A stretch of 64,000 nucleotides of DNA from Marchantia polymorpha subsp. ruderalis (GCA_037833965.1 AP031352.1:724501-788500); one strand, 5' to 3'. Shown: positions 34,909-48,080, numbered from the stretch's first letter. Translations and numbers: made by a program. Notes: generated by a model not told the origin, from the sequence alone.

Positions 34909-34944
34909 CGGTGATTCTGGCTTCTAAAGAGCCAGAAATCACCG
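34909..34944. repeat. short inverted repeat (hairpin)
   Basis: cggtgattctggct is followed seven bases later by its reverse complement with one extra base. It lies about 35 bases upstream of a TATA-like CTATAAAA. Confidence 0.6.
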
Positions 34945-34977
34945 GAGACTACATAATGCATACTCCCATCTGGGCTG

Positions 34978-34985
34978 TCTATAAA
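34978..34985 (+). promoter_or_regulatory. TATA-like CTATAAAA without a visible gene
   Basis: A good TATA match. No convincing ORF follows within 1 kb, so any transcript would be non-coding, or the match is chance. The 35.0-36.0 kb interval shows no other feature. Confidence 0.2.
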
Positions 34986-36039
34986 ACTGAGTAACTAGGC
35001 TTTGATCCCAAGGAGATTAGTGTTCAGGAGAGGAGACACCGAGCGTCTGTTGACTCTGGTGGATGCACCTCATAGCTGGTTACTGTAACACTCAGGACGG
35101 CTCTGAGACAGGACTGACCGAGACCTCCTCGATTTCCCTCTAATCTGCCTACACCATGAATCGACGGATGTAGTCATCGGTAGAAGTGCTGTTTTGTTCT
35201 GTATTAGCTATAGTCGATTTATCCTCAAAGCTACCAATCCTGAGGATTAGGTATCACCATCAGGTCGATGTCCGTGCTCTTCTGTGATATAAGATGATCT
35301 TTCTGTAGCGCGACTTGTATATTTGTCAATGTGACGGGAAGGGTAGATCGAGATATATTAGCTAGTGGACGGGGATTCACATTTTTATGGCCACAACATG
35401 GAGCTTTCTTCATCAATGTGAATTTTGGAACCTCTCATCAGTTTGATGATCGACTTACTCTACATTAAAAGAGAGAAGTTTATCCTGCTGTGTTTGTCCA
35501 CGCCGATCGACTTGAATATGCGCAGTATCTTTGCAGAACTTACATGAAGTCTTTAAGTACCTCATCATTCTAGAATTGGACCGTTGTTTTTAAGAGAGCT
35601 CTAGAGCTCCATTTTTCATTGCAGTGGGTGGCTGGTGCGAGGAGTTCGATCAATCTCACTCAAAAATGTTGCAGTGATTGAGCTCAGTGCTTGCTGTTCA
35701 AGTGGGCTGCTCCTTCCACCAATTTACCACCCAGTTTTTTTTTTAAATCAGCGCACGCCAGAGAGAAGTCTCGAACGACGAAAATGCATTCAGCAATTTT
35801 TCCACATTCCTCCCACATGTGCTATGATTGAGTGGTTCCTCCACAGGATATTCTCTTGAAACATTGGCCGAGGCTGAAAAATTCTGAGAAAATTTCCGTT
35901 CAAGGTCAATACTTCTGCACCACCGGAAGCCCTGGCTCCCGTGCTACTTGTTCTCCTCTGGACCCTATGGTGAAGGCCGGTTTCGAAGTCAAACTTCTAT
36001 CATAGCTCTTCCGTTCAGTAGGCGGACCAAGGTGTTGGT

Positions 36040-36172
36040 GCATCACAGATGCGACATCTCACAGTCCAATGCTACGAGCAGCCCTCGCCCTCGAATCAAA
36101 TATCATTAACATCAACATGAAGGTCGACGTAGTAGACACTACATTTGCATCTAGTCAAAAGGCTGAGAAATA
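36040..36172 (-). ncRNA. diverged U2-snRNA-like sequence (probable pseudogene)
   Basis: Read on the minus strand from 36,172, the sequence ATATTTCTCAGCCTTTTGAC, then a TGTAGT...TCT stretch, tracks the U2 5' end (stem I, branch-point recognition region) at roughly three of four positions. Similarity fades after about 80 bases, although GATATTTGATTCGAGGG still resembles the copy at 37 kb. The changes hit conserved bases, so it is probably a dead copy. Confidence 0.45.
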
Positions 36173-36894
36173 TGCAAATGTCACTATAAATAGGTCTACT
36201 GAACTTTTCATTCTCCCCCGGTATCGCCTCTAGGAGTGCGGGTTTATCCACGATGTCCCATGCAAGAACTTGATGGAGCCACAACTGAATCCACTCGCTT
36301 TCCTCTTTTTTTCTCGACAGACGGACCATTGATGTTGAAGAATCAAATCTACAGGAATGAAAGCAAGGAAGCTCGATGGGTATTCAAAGTTCAAGAACAA
36401 CTGATAAGATATGCTGAGTGAACTAAACCATCGAGCCAGACGTGAGACTGAACTTACTTTTGAGATTCGATGCACGATGATTCACTGGACTGAAGTTGCA
36501 GAGTTGAGCCTATGAAGCGGAATATTGGAGAAGTAGAAGACATGAGTACTGTTCGTGGAAGAAGTTCAGTCATGGATTATCGTTCGGTTGGAAATTCGAA
36601 AGTCGAAGCGTTCGAGCTCTAACGAAAAAAAACAAATAAACAAAGAGCATGTTAGCGTGAGATACTCCACATCAGGACAGGCTAATACGTTTGACAACCC
36701 TGATCTCTCTCCTCGGCTTCATTCAACACCGAAATTTGTTAGTCGATGTACCGGGCCGTGTATACAAGCAGGCTACATCTGCACATTAGTCAGGAAGACT
36801 AACTCCCAAGTACAGGCAAATTTTCCAGCATGCACAGAAGATGGGCATCAACAGAATCCTGATTGGGCTGATTGGTTTCCTCTGAGAGGAAAGG

Positions 36895-37087
36895 GCTGCG
36901 CATGCAAGGAAATAGTGCAATACCGAGGCTACGCTGGCGAGTCCGAGGCAGCAAGCTGTCCCATTGAACTCGCACCCGTGAAAGAAATTAGATTAATATC
37001 GTGAGAGTCGATGACCCTCGTATCAGATGTTAAACTGATAAGAACAGATACTACACTTGATCTTCGCCAAAAGGCCGAGAAAGGTAT
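36895..37087 (-). ncRNA. U2 spliceosomal snRNA-like gene
   Basis: The minus strand from 37,087 starts ATACCTTTCTCGGCCTTTTG and continues with the U2 5' domain, including GTGTAGTATCTGTTCTTATC, which contains the branch-point pairing GUAGUA. A hairpin GAGGGTC/GACTCTC, an Sm-like AATTTCTTT, stem III (GCGAGTTC/GGACTCGC) and the stem-loop IV loop TATTGCACTA (U2B''/A' site) follow in order. One change is visible in stem I (GGCGAAGATC where GGCTAAGATC is usual), and the Sm site is weaker than usual. I find no clear plant upstream sequence element (RTCCCACATCG) and only a weak TATA-like GATATTTT near -29. It may be a functional variant or a recent pseudogene. The 3' end is set from the usual length. 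Confidence 0.75.
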
Positions 37088-37955
37088 ATTAGTTGACGGG
37101 ATCTCGTGAAAATATCTTCCTCATTGCTATTCGGGTCATACGCTAGGCCTATGGGTTTATATGCAAACATTACGGTTTCTGCGAGCCACAGTTCTCCTTT
37201 GGTCTCTCTCGACGAGCATGATTATTGTTTTAAGTTAGCCCGAATTGCTGCCGGGGCACAGAGCTTCCATACATTCCTCTGTCCGGCATAATCAACTTTG
37301 CTTTGCAGATTAAGGCATTACAGCAAGATCTTATGTAACTTCATAGCATTTACTCGTGATTTCTAAGTCGGACTGAGCAACACTTAAGCCGTATCTCAAC
37401 AAGAGTACAGGGAGACTATTAATCATAAAATTTAATTCAATGGAAGAGTTCCGGAAGGATGTGATTTCAATTTGCCTTCCCTCTCTCTGCGTCTCCGTGA
37501 CTACGTAGCCTCATCTTATTTGTTAGGTTTCTTTATGTAGAATGTGAGAATTTGTCCCTTCCTTTTCGTCATTTGACTGTACTCTTTTCTTGCCTCTACT
37601 TTGATATGCCGTCTTCTTGAGAAGATGGTCGTTGGCACGGCCTCGAACACGGGTCGGCTGTCTGGGTTCACTACACTACTGGCGTTTACTGAACATCGAC
37701 GAAGGAGGTGGAGCTCGGACGCATGGGGTCGTAAGTTGTTATGCAGTTTAAGTGGAAGTCATACAGTTGGACGCATCTACAGTTAGAGGCGACTCAGCTG
37801 GTAACTGAGGCGCCTGTAACTTCGATGTGGAAGCCATTGACGTCCCCCGCTGCTGAAGGGGACATAAAACGCCGAAAGTGCCAGCAGTGAACTCGTCGTT
37901 GTTAACAATACTTTATTATGATATGATAGTGTTCGATCAATCGAATTATTCTTTG

Positions 37956-37986
37956 TGAAGAGGGTTTCACTGAGAAACCCTCTTCA
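37956..37986. repeat. 13-bp inverted repeat
   Basis: tgaagagggtttc (37,956-37,968) and its exact reverse complement (37,974-37,986) with a 5-base loop. It is terminator-like in shape but has no gene nearby. Confidence 0.85.
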
Positions 37987-39617
37987 TTGGCCTCCAATCG
38001 CATTGTTCTAACAATCTGCAGGTCAATAATCGACATCAAAATCAGTACACTCGTGGGCTAGGATAATATAAAGAATAGAAAAAAGGGAGATCGAGGGAAA
38101 TATTTTACAACCAAACGCTTGAAACTTTATTGCAAGGAAGCAAACCATGAGATAAACATGCTAGGTAATTTTGATATCTTACATGGATTGGGTTTTATTT
38201 TCTATTTTGAATTTAATGGGGCTAGCTCTTTGTTAAATATTGGTAAGATTCGATGACTTATTGCCACTCTATTCCTTTCTTACTTGTCCTCCCAAAATTT
38301 TGAATTATTGCTAGGTTTCTCGCATATATAATATGAAAATTGGAGATAGAGTAAGGTTCTGTAGTACTTTCAAACTTGATACCCTTGAAATCCCTACTCA
38401 CACCAGCAACTCGGTGCAAATGGCATGCAATGCTTGCTTCTCTAACCAAGGGAATACCAAGAATGCGTATGAGTACCGCATATCATACAGGTGCTTTGGT
38501 ATATTTTTGACACATTTAAATATATTTAAATTCAACATTAATTGATCTGATCAATAATCTTATCCACTTCTTGCTTGATAATATTGTCATATGATTTCAT
38601 CAGACATGCATGTGACTATTTGGCATAATTTCATCTCTTTGTACTCTCTGCTCATCAATTTTCTAGTTACTCAAAGTTGATACAAAAACATGACATTTGA
38701 ATGGATTCTTAAGATCAAACTAGTGTATCCTACCATGTTTAAAAAAGATATTAAGATACACTAAGTCTTACTTTTTGCCTAGTCAAGGGTTGGAAATATT
38801 GGCTTGAATCATCCATCTCTCCAACTTGAACAAGCTTTATTTTAAGACATGAATGAGATTAATATGATTCATATAGTTTTGAGTTATAAATTATAACTAA
38901 TTAAGAAGTCCATAGATATGAAACTTTTGCATGGCAAGAGAGTTCTCATACTCCACATGAAATGAATAAAATTATGCCTTCTTCTCCCATGCACTTTGGT
39001 ACTTATGTCATTGTAGATCTAAACTTGTATGGAAATTACCTTCTGCCTTTGGGAGCATGTAGGACTTGTGGTTACAGATAGCACACGTGACAAGTGAAGG
39101 ATGTATGATTATCAGGAATTTTTATATTGGACAATAGTCTCAATTACCTAAATTTAGGCGCATCAGAAATAATTAGTTTAGGTGGGGGCCAGATTAATGC
39201 TTTATTTAACAGAAATAAAGCATACACAAGGTATCTGAGATATCTTGTGGATAGACTCAAGGTGTACATGGAAGTCTGATGACCCAGTGGAGCATAAAGA
39301 ATTTAAAAAAGCTTCTGTCCTAATGATGAGGAGATCAAAGAGAGAAATGTAAATTGATCAAGCCAGCGGCAACAGCTGTAGCTCTCGGTGGATACTCTTA
39401 GAATACTTTTCTTGAATTAGTTGAGGATATCAAGCTTCTGAAGTAGTGAATAAAGAATCTCTTCCTCAAAATTTCTAATTACCAGCATGTCAGCTCGTAT
39501 ATCCAAATGTGAGAAAGAGACAACAATCCATTTGGAAGTAGACATTTGGAAGAGAGACATTTGGAAGTAGGTCCCAGTGCCCAGCAAACCTACTCGAAAT
39601 GCAATGGGATTCACAAG

Positions 39618-39654
39618 TGACACCCAATACATGCTAGACATGTATTGGGTGTCA
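39618..39654. repeat. 16-bp inverted repeat
   Basis: tgacacccaatacatg (39,618-39,633) and its exact reverse complement (39,639-39,654) around ctaga. Confidence 0.9.
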
Positions 39655-41871
39655 TTGTCAATAGTTGATATCCCAAACAATCGCACTCGTATGTCACAGC
39701 ATCATGTTCAGCAGAAATAAAACATTAGACAAGGTACAAAAATAAAGCACACACATACCCATGACACGAATAATTAACTTAAGCGCAACGTGGCGAATAT
39801 TTAGGTGAGTTATGCGGCGCGGACTACGATAGCCTATTTTAGGCATGCCAGGTGATTAGCTATCATGGTCATTTCCCATCTTTTCAGAGATATGTTGGTG
39901 TGCAATTTGAGGCACATATATATCTGCCTCAGGTTGTAGGTTATTGACATATTCCGCGTTCAGATCCTTAGGCTACAAGTATCCAGAAGAAGTTTGCCAG
40001 CAGCATGCTTTGCACATGTACATACTTCGAAGAGGATCAAGGTCCACTGAAGCATTTGACTTCGAACATTGTTGACTCAGCAGGTATGGAGACTCACAGC
40101 GTCTACTACTGCCTGGATTCCAAGGGCATTGTAGGTCCGTGCCACCACCTTCAGCAGCTCTTCACATTCAGTTGACGTTGTCAGTTGTCCTGTGAAACTG
40201 GGCACCTCGCCCTGACTGCCCGACCCTGTCTCCATTTGACCACCTCAGGATGGTCCATGTTCCATCTCAGACCACCATGCGATCAACCGCGCGGGTCCAC
40301 GTTCACCGTTCGATCCAGGTCTTTACCCTCAAGGTCAGAATTGACTCTGGCCTCCGCTCGTTCACGCGAAGTCCGAACGAGCGTAAGAAGCCGTCGAATA
40401 TCATACAGAAGTGAAGGCAAAGCATGAAGCATCATTGGGTTGCAGCTTCGTGTGCTGAGGGCAATGAGCACCTTGCTTGCATGGATATCGACTGGATACA
40501 AAGGTAAATGACAATATAGAATGGGAAGACCCCGTCGTGGCCGAAGGCAACCGTGTAAGATGTCGCTTGACCCCAATAGCATGAATCCAAGTCAGCATTG
40601 CATTTGACCGCAGCCAGCTACTTCAGTCGAGACTCGTGCATATAGGTGTGATCGGAGGCTGCAGTGGCTGCACTTTTGGGATTGGAAAGCCTTGGAATAT
40701 AATACTATACTTACTATCGGTCTGAGGTAAAGCGAATTTAAAGTACATTACGAACTTGGTGGAGTTGGTGGAAAATATACTCTTGTGCGAAGTTCATCCC
40801 CGCAAATCATTGCTTGGGTTGCTAACAGATATTTTTAGATTTTTTGACAATTTCGAGGTTCAGATAAGCATAGCCCTTCTTCCAAAAGATTCAGTTATGT
40901 TATAAAGCTGAAGATTTTTTTAGGGAAATTCTTGGAATACCATGGTTCATCATAGCAATATTTGATGGTGCCTTACCTTAGTTTTTGTAATCCATGTGGC
41001 TCTCCACAGTTCCAGTTGAAAAAGCAAAGCATTCAAATCTGGCCGTATAAAATACTAGGCTTGAGAAATCATTCTTGGACGAAAATATTCACTAGGAAAT
41101 CACTATTCAGACTTTTCTCACTGTGATAGCCCTTCTTGGCCTCTCAGACTTCTCTTTTCTATGTCTACCTCAGTCTGGCGTTCAGGAGGTTTGCTGCAGA
41201 TTTGCCCTACTCGCCACGAAAGTGTTTCTCACTTCGAACTCGGACACCCCAGGGAGTCTACTTGATGACTAGCATGGTGACCGATAACGGTGGTAATGTG
41301 ACGATATACTGTAAGTGGTAGACTCGTAGCTGTCTGTGAACTGCAACTTGTGTCGGCTTTCTGACAGGTCCAGTACCCCTTACTCCGAGACTCTTAATGA
41401 TGATATGCTCCAAGGCTAATAGTAAATTCGTATGCTTGTCACTGCTGGTCAATGCAAAGTGCAGTCCTGTACAATGGTGGCAGGGTCTTCAAAACCCAGA
41501 TGATCCAGCTAAAGAAGACCGAGTTCGATTGGCTGAAATAGCTTTAGATGGAGGTTTTCAGGTCGCGTGACACTTAACCCAAGCTGAACTGAATTGATCG
41601 ACTTAATGCTGACAAAACCAGCTCAGCCGTAGAATGTCTTCGTTACGTCCGTCAAAGGGATGCAAATCGTTGATTGGAGATATTCTAACAAGATTCCAGA
41701 GTGTGGATTCTGTACTTCCAATCGGTCAGACCATGCGAGCAGTCATGAAGCCGGTGAAATCGTAGCTATTCACCGAACCGTGCACTTATCTTCACTCTAT
41801 TGCTCTATCACCTACGAAACCCACATTCTAAAGCATCCACGAGAAACTGCAAGAATTTGGACATTTGGCAG

Positions 41872-41879
41872 TATAAATA
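41872..41879 (+). promoter_or_regulatory. TATA box of the lipoxygenase gene (TATAAATA)
   Basis: TATAAATA fits the plant consensus and lies about 780 bases upstream of the lipoxygenase ATG. A 5' UTR of about 170 bases would start near 41,905. A GT donor at about 42,072 and a tttctgcag acceptor ending at 42,604 fit a 5' UTR intron that joins it to the coding exon. Confidence 0.5.
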
Positions 41880-42425
41880 GCTCGGTGGTCCTCCATTCCG
41901 TTCCATGTGACTTTCAAACTACCTCATATAGAGCTTAATCAGAGGGACGATTCGGACACGACGGAATTGCATAAACGGATAAGGAGAACCTTGAGACATT
42001 TCCAGCTCGATCAGCAGCAGCGATCGAGCAGCAGATCAGCAGCGACCGAAGCACCGAGACGATCAGGAGAGGTCAGTCAGTCTTTTCCTGGTACGAGTTG
42101 AAGCATCGATTGTTGGTAGAATCATTAACATTATCTCATGACTGGCTTACTTCATAGCACCAGTAGTCAACCGACCCATGTTAGCGTTTGTACTTTACAT
42201 CCGTTGTGTATATATGTGCTGAGTTCAAATTTGCATATCTGTATGTCATTTTTTTCAAAACATCATTCGTTAGCTGAAGCGCTAGAATCGCCAGACATCT
42301 GCCTCGAGATTCTGTAAAGTCTACAGCATTAGTCATTAACTCAAGGATTTCTTCAACGACGGGTTAGTCAGAAGTTCTGTGGAACATATTGAATGCATGG
42401 CCAGATGGCGTACTTTCAGATGTGC

Positions 42426-42471
42426 TCATGCAGTTTGGATCCTCTCAGATAGGTTCATGCAGTTTGGATCC
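42426..42471. repeat. direct repeat in the putative lipoxygenase 5' UTR intron
   Basis: tcatgcagtttggatcc occurs at 42,426-42,442 and 42,455-42,471, 29 bases apart. Confidence 0.85.
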
Positions 42472-42647
42472 GTTCAAAGAAGAGCTTCTGCCATACTGAG
42501 AAAATAATTTTAGTTCGGGCCTTTCAAAAATCGAGCGAACTGTTTGTACACTTAGTGCCGCGTTAGATTCTTCTCTATCTCAAAAGTGCCTTCTGTTTCT
42601 GCAGGATCCAGCAAAATCAGTCCACGTGATTTCAGATTTATCTGAAG

Positions 42648-45600
42648 ATGGATTTACACACAGCGAGCAGACTACAGAGCGTGGTGGCATCTTCTAATTC
42701 AGGCGTCACGTCTTCGTGTGTACAAGCAACTGGTAAAGCTGTAGCAGTGAAATCTCAGAACTTGGGTGCGAAATTCTCTTCGATCAGCGGAAAGTCTCTG
42801 AACAATACTGTAGCGATCACCAGCAGACGCCTGAAGTGCAATGCGGAAGGTAGAACCACGGGTTTGAAGCTGCAGGCGGAGCTCAATCAATATAGCAGCT
42901 CGACTCAGACTGTACGCAAAACGGGTCCAGCAGATCCAAACGCTGTATCCCTGAAGGGCAAGTTCCAACTTTCTCGTTTGATAGGCCCAGCGGGAAGCCC
43001 ACCTTCGATCGAATTCCCTGTCTTCCAGAAGAATGTTGCGTTCACACTCGTCAGCACACTTGTTGATGGTAAGTCAGCTCACTTGCTGATTCAAGAAATA
43101 TCGACTTGGTTAATGCATAAGCGAGCTTGGTTTGTTTGAAAGATCATAAATGATCGGCGTGTTTGCATTACTTGCAGTTTGCACTTGATATTTATAACAG
43201 GACAATTGATTCATAAACGTGAAACTGGTTGGCATTGCTGGAAACAGGGGAGGGAAAGTTGAAGTTGAGTGCAAGGACTCAACTCGAAGAGAGCTGGAAG
43301 GCCCTGGATTTGGAGGATGGTAGCTATGTAATCTCGTTCTCTGTACCACGTGATTTCGGAGAGCCTGGTGCGTTACTTGTGGACAGTAGCAATAGCGAGG
43401 AATTCTATCTTCAGTCCCTAACTCTGAACTCTCCTGACTCGAGCACGGAGTACGAATTCGCCTGCAATTCTTACATAAATCAGAAGAAGCCTACCAGCAC
43501 ACCGAAGATCGACAATCAGATATCCGACACTGATCGCATATTCTTTACTAACAAGGTGAGAATGATCTCATGCACCATCTCTCTCGGAAACCGCAGTCTC
43601 AGAACTTGTGGGTCATGTACATTTTTCTGCACCTCTCTGACGTTTGGTGCCGATCCATTTATCTAGCTAGACTCATGAGCATTGCAACTTTCCAGTCTGG
43701 AAATAAGGCCGACTTCTAGATTCACATAACAAGTCGTTTGGAGCACTCCTTTCACGTTGTCTTTATTGACGTTCGTTACTGCGGCAGGTTTATCTTCCCA
43801 GTGACACGCCCCCAGGGCTTCAGAAATTGAGGACTCTGGAGATGGAACATCTACGAGGAGATGGCACCGGAGAAAGACAAGTTGCCGATCGGATTTATGA
43901 CTATGACGTCTACAACGATTTGGGTATCGTCGGTGTGGCCGAACGCCCGACTTTGGGTGGTCCTGAGAGACCTTATCCTCGAAGATGCAGAACAGGCCGA
44001 AAGATCGATCCAGGTGAGCGATGAGGAATTCTCCACAGATCATGATTTTCGTGAGATACTTAGTCCCTTTGCTGCACTATTCTGCAGATGAGTCCACATG
44101 ATGAAGTTTCACTAGATAACAATTTTCTCACCGGTGAGAGGAACTTGTTCCACTCACCAACTGAACTCAGAATACGTTTTAATTCAGTATATTCCGTTCA
44201 CTACTGTAGTTTTCCTACAGTTTAAATGCCGTCACCTCTTGGACCTATTAATTTAGAATCTTGAATCTTGAATTCGTCACATTAATCATTCCTTTTAGCT
44301 CGAACAATATTTTACTTTTCTATCGTAAGTCCAAAGTAATTGAGATTGTCGTTGGCTGGATCAGAGAGCGGCATGGAGGTACTTCCTCCAACTGGAGCTA
44401 AGAGTTACATTCCCCGAGATGAGGATTGGAACGGATCAAAGACCAAGGATTTTAATACTGACGGTCTAATCGGGCTCAGAGCAACTTTGTTACCCATTCT
44501 TCGAGAAAAATTCGATGAGACTCCAGATGATTTCGACACCTTTAAGGAGGTGTACAACCTGTACAACAAAGGATTAGATATCTTCCCGAAAAGTCCAGCT
44601 CTCCAACCGAGCGAGAAGGACATTGAAGCTGTTCACAACTTCCTGGAATCGCATTTGTACAAGGCCACTGGCGGCGTTCCTAATGGCAACTTCGACGTTA
44701 TTCAGTATCCGATTCCGCAACTCCTTCAAGGTAAGTTTGATTTAGACAAGTCCCTGATCAACTGTAGTTGCAATATCCATACATCCCCTGGAGGCTGAGG
44801 AAGTTTACAGTTCGCAATTGATTACGGTCCGATCGACTGAATTTTCTTGATATCTAAACGACTACTTCTATACCAACAGATGACCCCTTCGCTTGGACGA
44901 ACGACGAAGAGTTTGCTCGTCAAGCCCTCGCTGGTCCAAATCCGTCGGTCATAAGGAGAGCACAGGTCAGACGATTCAAGCATTGATCCGACTTTCTTCG
45001 TTTCCGTTCAGTCGACTTTCTGATAAGTGCCTTCAAAATTCAAGGTCCTTGGAAACATATAGTAATAAGTTTAATTCGATCTAGCAGTAATGGAACCTCG
45101 CAAGATGTTATATGCTTACATTTGTCCTGTTTTCTTCTTCATTAACAGTTTCCACCTACAAGCGAGCTTCCCGAAGAGGTCTACGGTCCAGCCACTGCTC
45201 TCACTGCAGAGCACATAGAACCATACCTCTCTTCCCATGGCAAGATGCTGACAGCGTCAGAGGTACTTTTCTTGTTCGTTCAATGCCATGTGAGTTTGAA
45301 TGTTGGGATAAAAGTCCGTCCGCTCTGTACACTAAATTTCGAGACTTACGGTTGAAGGCTAGAGTGAGGCTCAGCCGACATAGTTGTTTCATATCGCATA
45401 TATCGCTTGTGCTGTATCTATTTAACCCGTCGTGATTATCTGGTGGATGACTTCAGGCTCAAAGCGCAAAAAGGCTGTTCACAATCGACTACCGAGACAT
45501 CTACCTCCCCTACGTGACCAAGATCAGCACACAAACAATCACGAAGTCGAAGAGGCGTATATACGCACCTCGCGTCATATTCTTCTTGACAGATGACAAC

Positions 45601-47340
45601 AAGCTGAAGCCAGTGGCTATCGAGCTCTCCTTACCTCCTCAAGAAGGCCAGAAGGGATCTTACAACAGGGTCTTTACCCCACCCAAGGAAGAAAACGATT
45701 TCAGTTTTACATGGAGTTTGGCAAAATTTCACTTCAGCTCCGTAAACTTTGGTTTCCATGGGCTCATTTCTCACTGGTAAGTGGCGTGCAACATTATCAG
45801 CAAGTATTGAGAGAGAGCTCTTGTCTACAGGAGTATCTGATCATTGGGCATTCATTACGTAGTCATTGAGAAAATCCTCGTCTAAATTCAAACAGACTTC
45901 AGTGACGAGGTTGAAGCACACCTGAGTCAGGAGGGTCTTCCATCTAAGTACCAAATGTGGCAAGAATGTAAACTATGGGGATGAACGTGTCTACGTTTCG
46001 ATTTAGACACAAACCCTAGGGAAGGCTGCAGGTAATGTTTGGACTAAGATTCGTGTTATGGACCAAAAGTTGATGAAGATGCACTGACAGTCGGCTGTGT
46101 TTTTGGACCCGTCTGTTACAGGTTAAAAACTCATGCTGTCATGGAGCCATTTCTTTTAGCCAGTAACAGACAGCTCAGTGCAATGCACCCCATCTCTGTG
46201 CTCCTTTCTCCATGCTGGACGAACACAATGCGCATCAACGCCAACGCCCGTTCCACTTTGATAAACGCCGCACCAATTGGATCGCTCGAATCAAGCTTCA
46301 CCCCAGGACGTTACAACATGGAGATGAACTCTGTGGCGTATGACAAATTGTGGCGCTTCGACAAGATCGCTCTACCAGAGGATCTGCTCGACAGGTATCT
46401 AACTTCAATCACTTAGTGCTAAGGTGGAGCATAGAATGGTAGACTAAGTCTCCATGTCCAAACATGTTTGGAAAACAATCAAATCTGCACACTTCGACCT
46501 TCCACCGTGCTCAGCTGTTGGTGCTCCTTTTCATTCATGTGTCATGTCTCAAGTTTCTAAATACTAGTTGCACTGCAACTTTGCAGAGGAATGGCAGAGC
46601 CCGACTGCAATGAGCCAGGAGGTGTCAAGCTCGTGTTCGAAGACTACCCATTTGCCAAGGACGCGCTGGATGTATGGAACACAACCAAAGAGTATGTAAG
46701 CAATTACGTGAATCTGTTCTATTCATGCGACGAGCAAGTGCGGGAAGATGTGGAGCTGGAGGCGTGGTGGAAGGAGATCAGGGAGGTAGGTCATGGTGAC
46801 AAGAAAGATGAACCGTGGTGGCCATCTTGCCAAACCAAGGAGAGCCTCGTGGACATTTTAGCCACCATCCTCTGGATTGGTATCAGCCATTCTCCGGTCA
46901 ATTTCGGCCAGTACGCCTACGGAGGGTTCACGCTCAACTACCCTCCCTTGACCCGCGAGCTGATTCCCGAGCCGAACACCCGCGAGTACAAAGAAATGCT
47001 ATTCAATTTCGAGCGATATGTCCTGAAAACTACCGCCAGCCCCCAGCAGGCCGTGACGATCATGACCACAATGATGGTTCTCTCAAACCACGCCGAAACC
47101 GAGGAATACATCGGCTCGAGGAACGAGACCAACTGGACCTCCGATCCTGCAGTGAAGGCGGTGTTTGAGAAGTACGCCGATCAAGTGAGAGAAATCGCGA
47201 GGAAGATCGAGGAGAGGAACGCCGACTCGCAGCTGCAGAACAGACGAGGTGCTCTCGAGACTCCTGGGTACACCCTCATGTACCCGACGTCGGGGCGCGG
47301 AGTGACCGGGAAAGGAGTCCCTTGGAGCATTTCCATCTAG
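42648..47340 (+). CDS. LOX: lipoxygenase, plastid type, 9 coding exons, 955 aa
   Basis: Adds O2 to polyunsaturated fatty acids to make hydroperoxides, the entry to oxylipin synthesis. Exons: 42,648-43,068; 43,248-43,555; 43,788-44,013; 44,365-44,730; 44,880-44,965; 45,149-45,262; 45,457-45,776; 46,122-46,394; 46,587-47,340; all junctions are in frame with GT-AG introns. The Ser/Thr/Lys-rich N-terminus (about 80 residues) looks like a chloroplast transit peptide. A PLAT domain follows (about residues 100-245), then [12 protein letters not shown] and YIPRDE. Iron ligands are visible: both His in SHWLKTH, His and Asn in HSPVNFGQY, and the terminal Ile in [22 protein letters not shown] matches the family helix. 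Exon 4 is best started at 44,365, because an upstream acceptor would bring in a stop; this gives DPESGMEV. 9- versus 13-specificity cannot be decided by eye. Confidence 0.95.
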
Positions 47341-48080
47341 GCACAAAACCCGTACCCCCAAAATCCTGTGTAAGTAGTTTTGTATAATTGGGAGACTCTG
47401 AACTGCGTCAACCCCATCCAAAACCTTAAGCCCCGTTCTCAAAGTACCGCTGCGATGATGGTAGGACAGTAACGCAAGCAACAAAGATCCTTGCGCCATG
47501 TGCATCGCCGTAAGCTCCGGTAAATAGAAGAATCTCCACGGGGAGATTTGTGATCCAGTACTGAATTTTCACAATCCGCGTGCAGGATTTGGTAGCCCCG
47601 TGACTAGGATTGTGTATAGGTCAGAGCCCTGTCGATAGTTTTGAAATACACGTTCTAATTTTTTTGTGATTCGTCAATTCAATGAACAAACTTCTTCTGA
47701 AACTTTTTCTTTTGCTGGATCGAAGTAACATAAAGTATGATGAATCAAACACTGGAACAGCATCTTCGTCTCCGTCGACCGAGAGACCTTTCCGTCTATA
47801 AAATAAGGGCCCCCCATTAAGCATGGAATGAGGGCAATCGAGCCATCATTCCTCAACGATAGAACTCGCTGCTATTCATGTCTATGGCTGAATGATGTGG
47901 AAACACGGTGACCAATTAGAAGTCTAATGTGAACTACCTGCCATTTTTCCATGTGCGTGAAAAATTCGATGCATGAGAATAAAGTTTACGACATTGAAGG
48001 AATATGGAAATGGTTATTGATAAATATCTCATCTCACGTTGAGTGCAAACCTGCCTGTAGAGTCCATAGCACTGTTTGGA
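47341..48080. other. lipoxygenase 3' flank
   Basis: The 3' UTR is probably in the first few hundred bases. No gene is seen. Confidence 0.4.

Larger units (their letters stand above)
37090..41860. other. long intergenic stretch, no gene recognised
   Basis: About 4.8 kb with only short ORFs. The sequence at 38.1-39.4 kb is AT-rich. Small hairpins occur at 37,956-37,986 and 39,618-39,654 (separate entries). At 40.1-40.6 kb there is more GC-balanced sequence with ORFs on both strands, but none looks like a conserved protein. Confidence 0.4.

Noticed and set aside
36555-37004. Plus-strand ORF of 149 codons
   Set aside because: It overlaps the U2-like sequence on the other strand and has no protein-like pattern.
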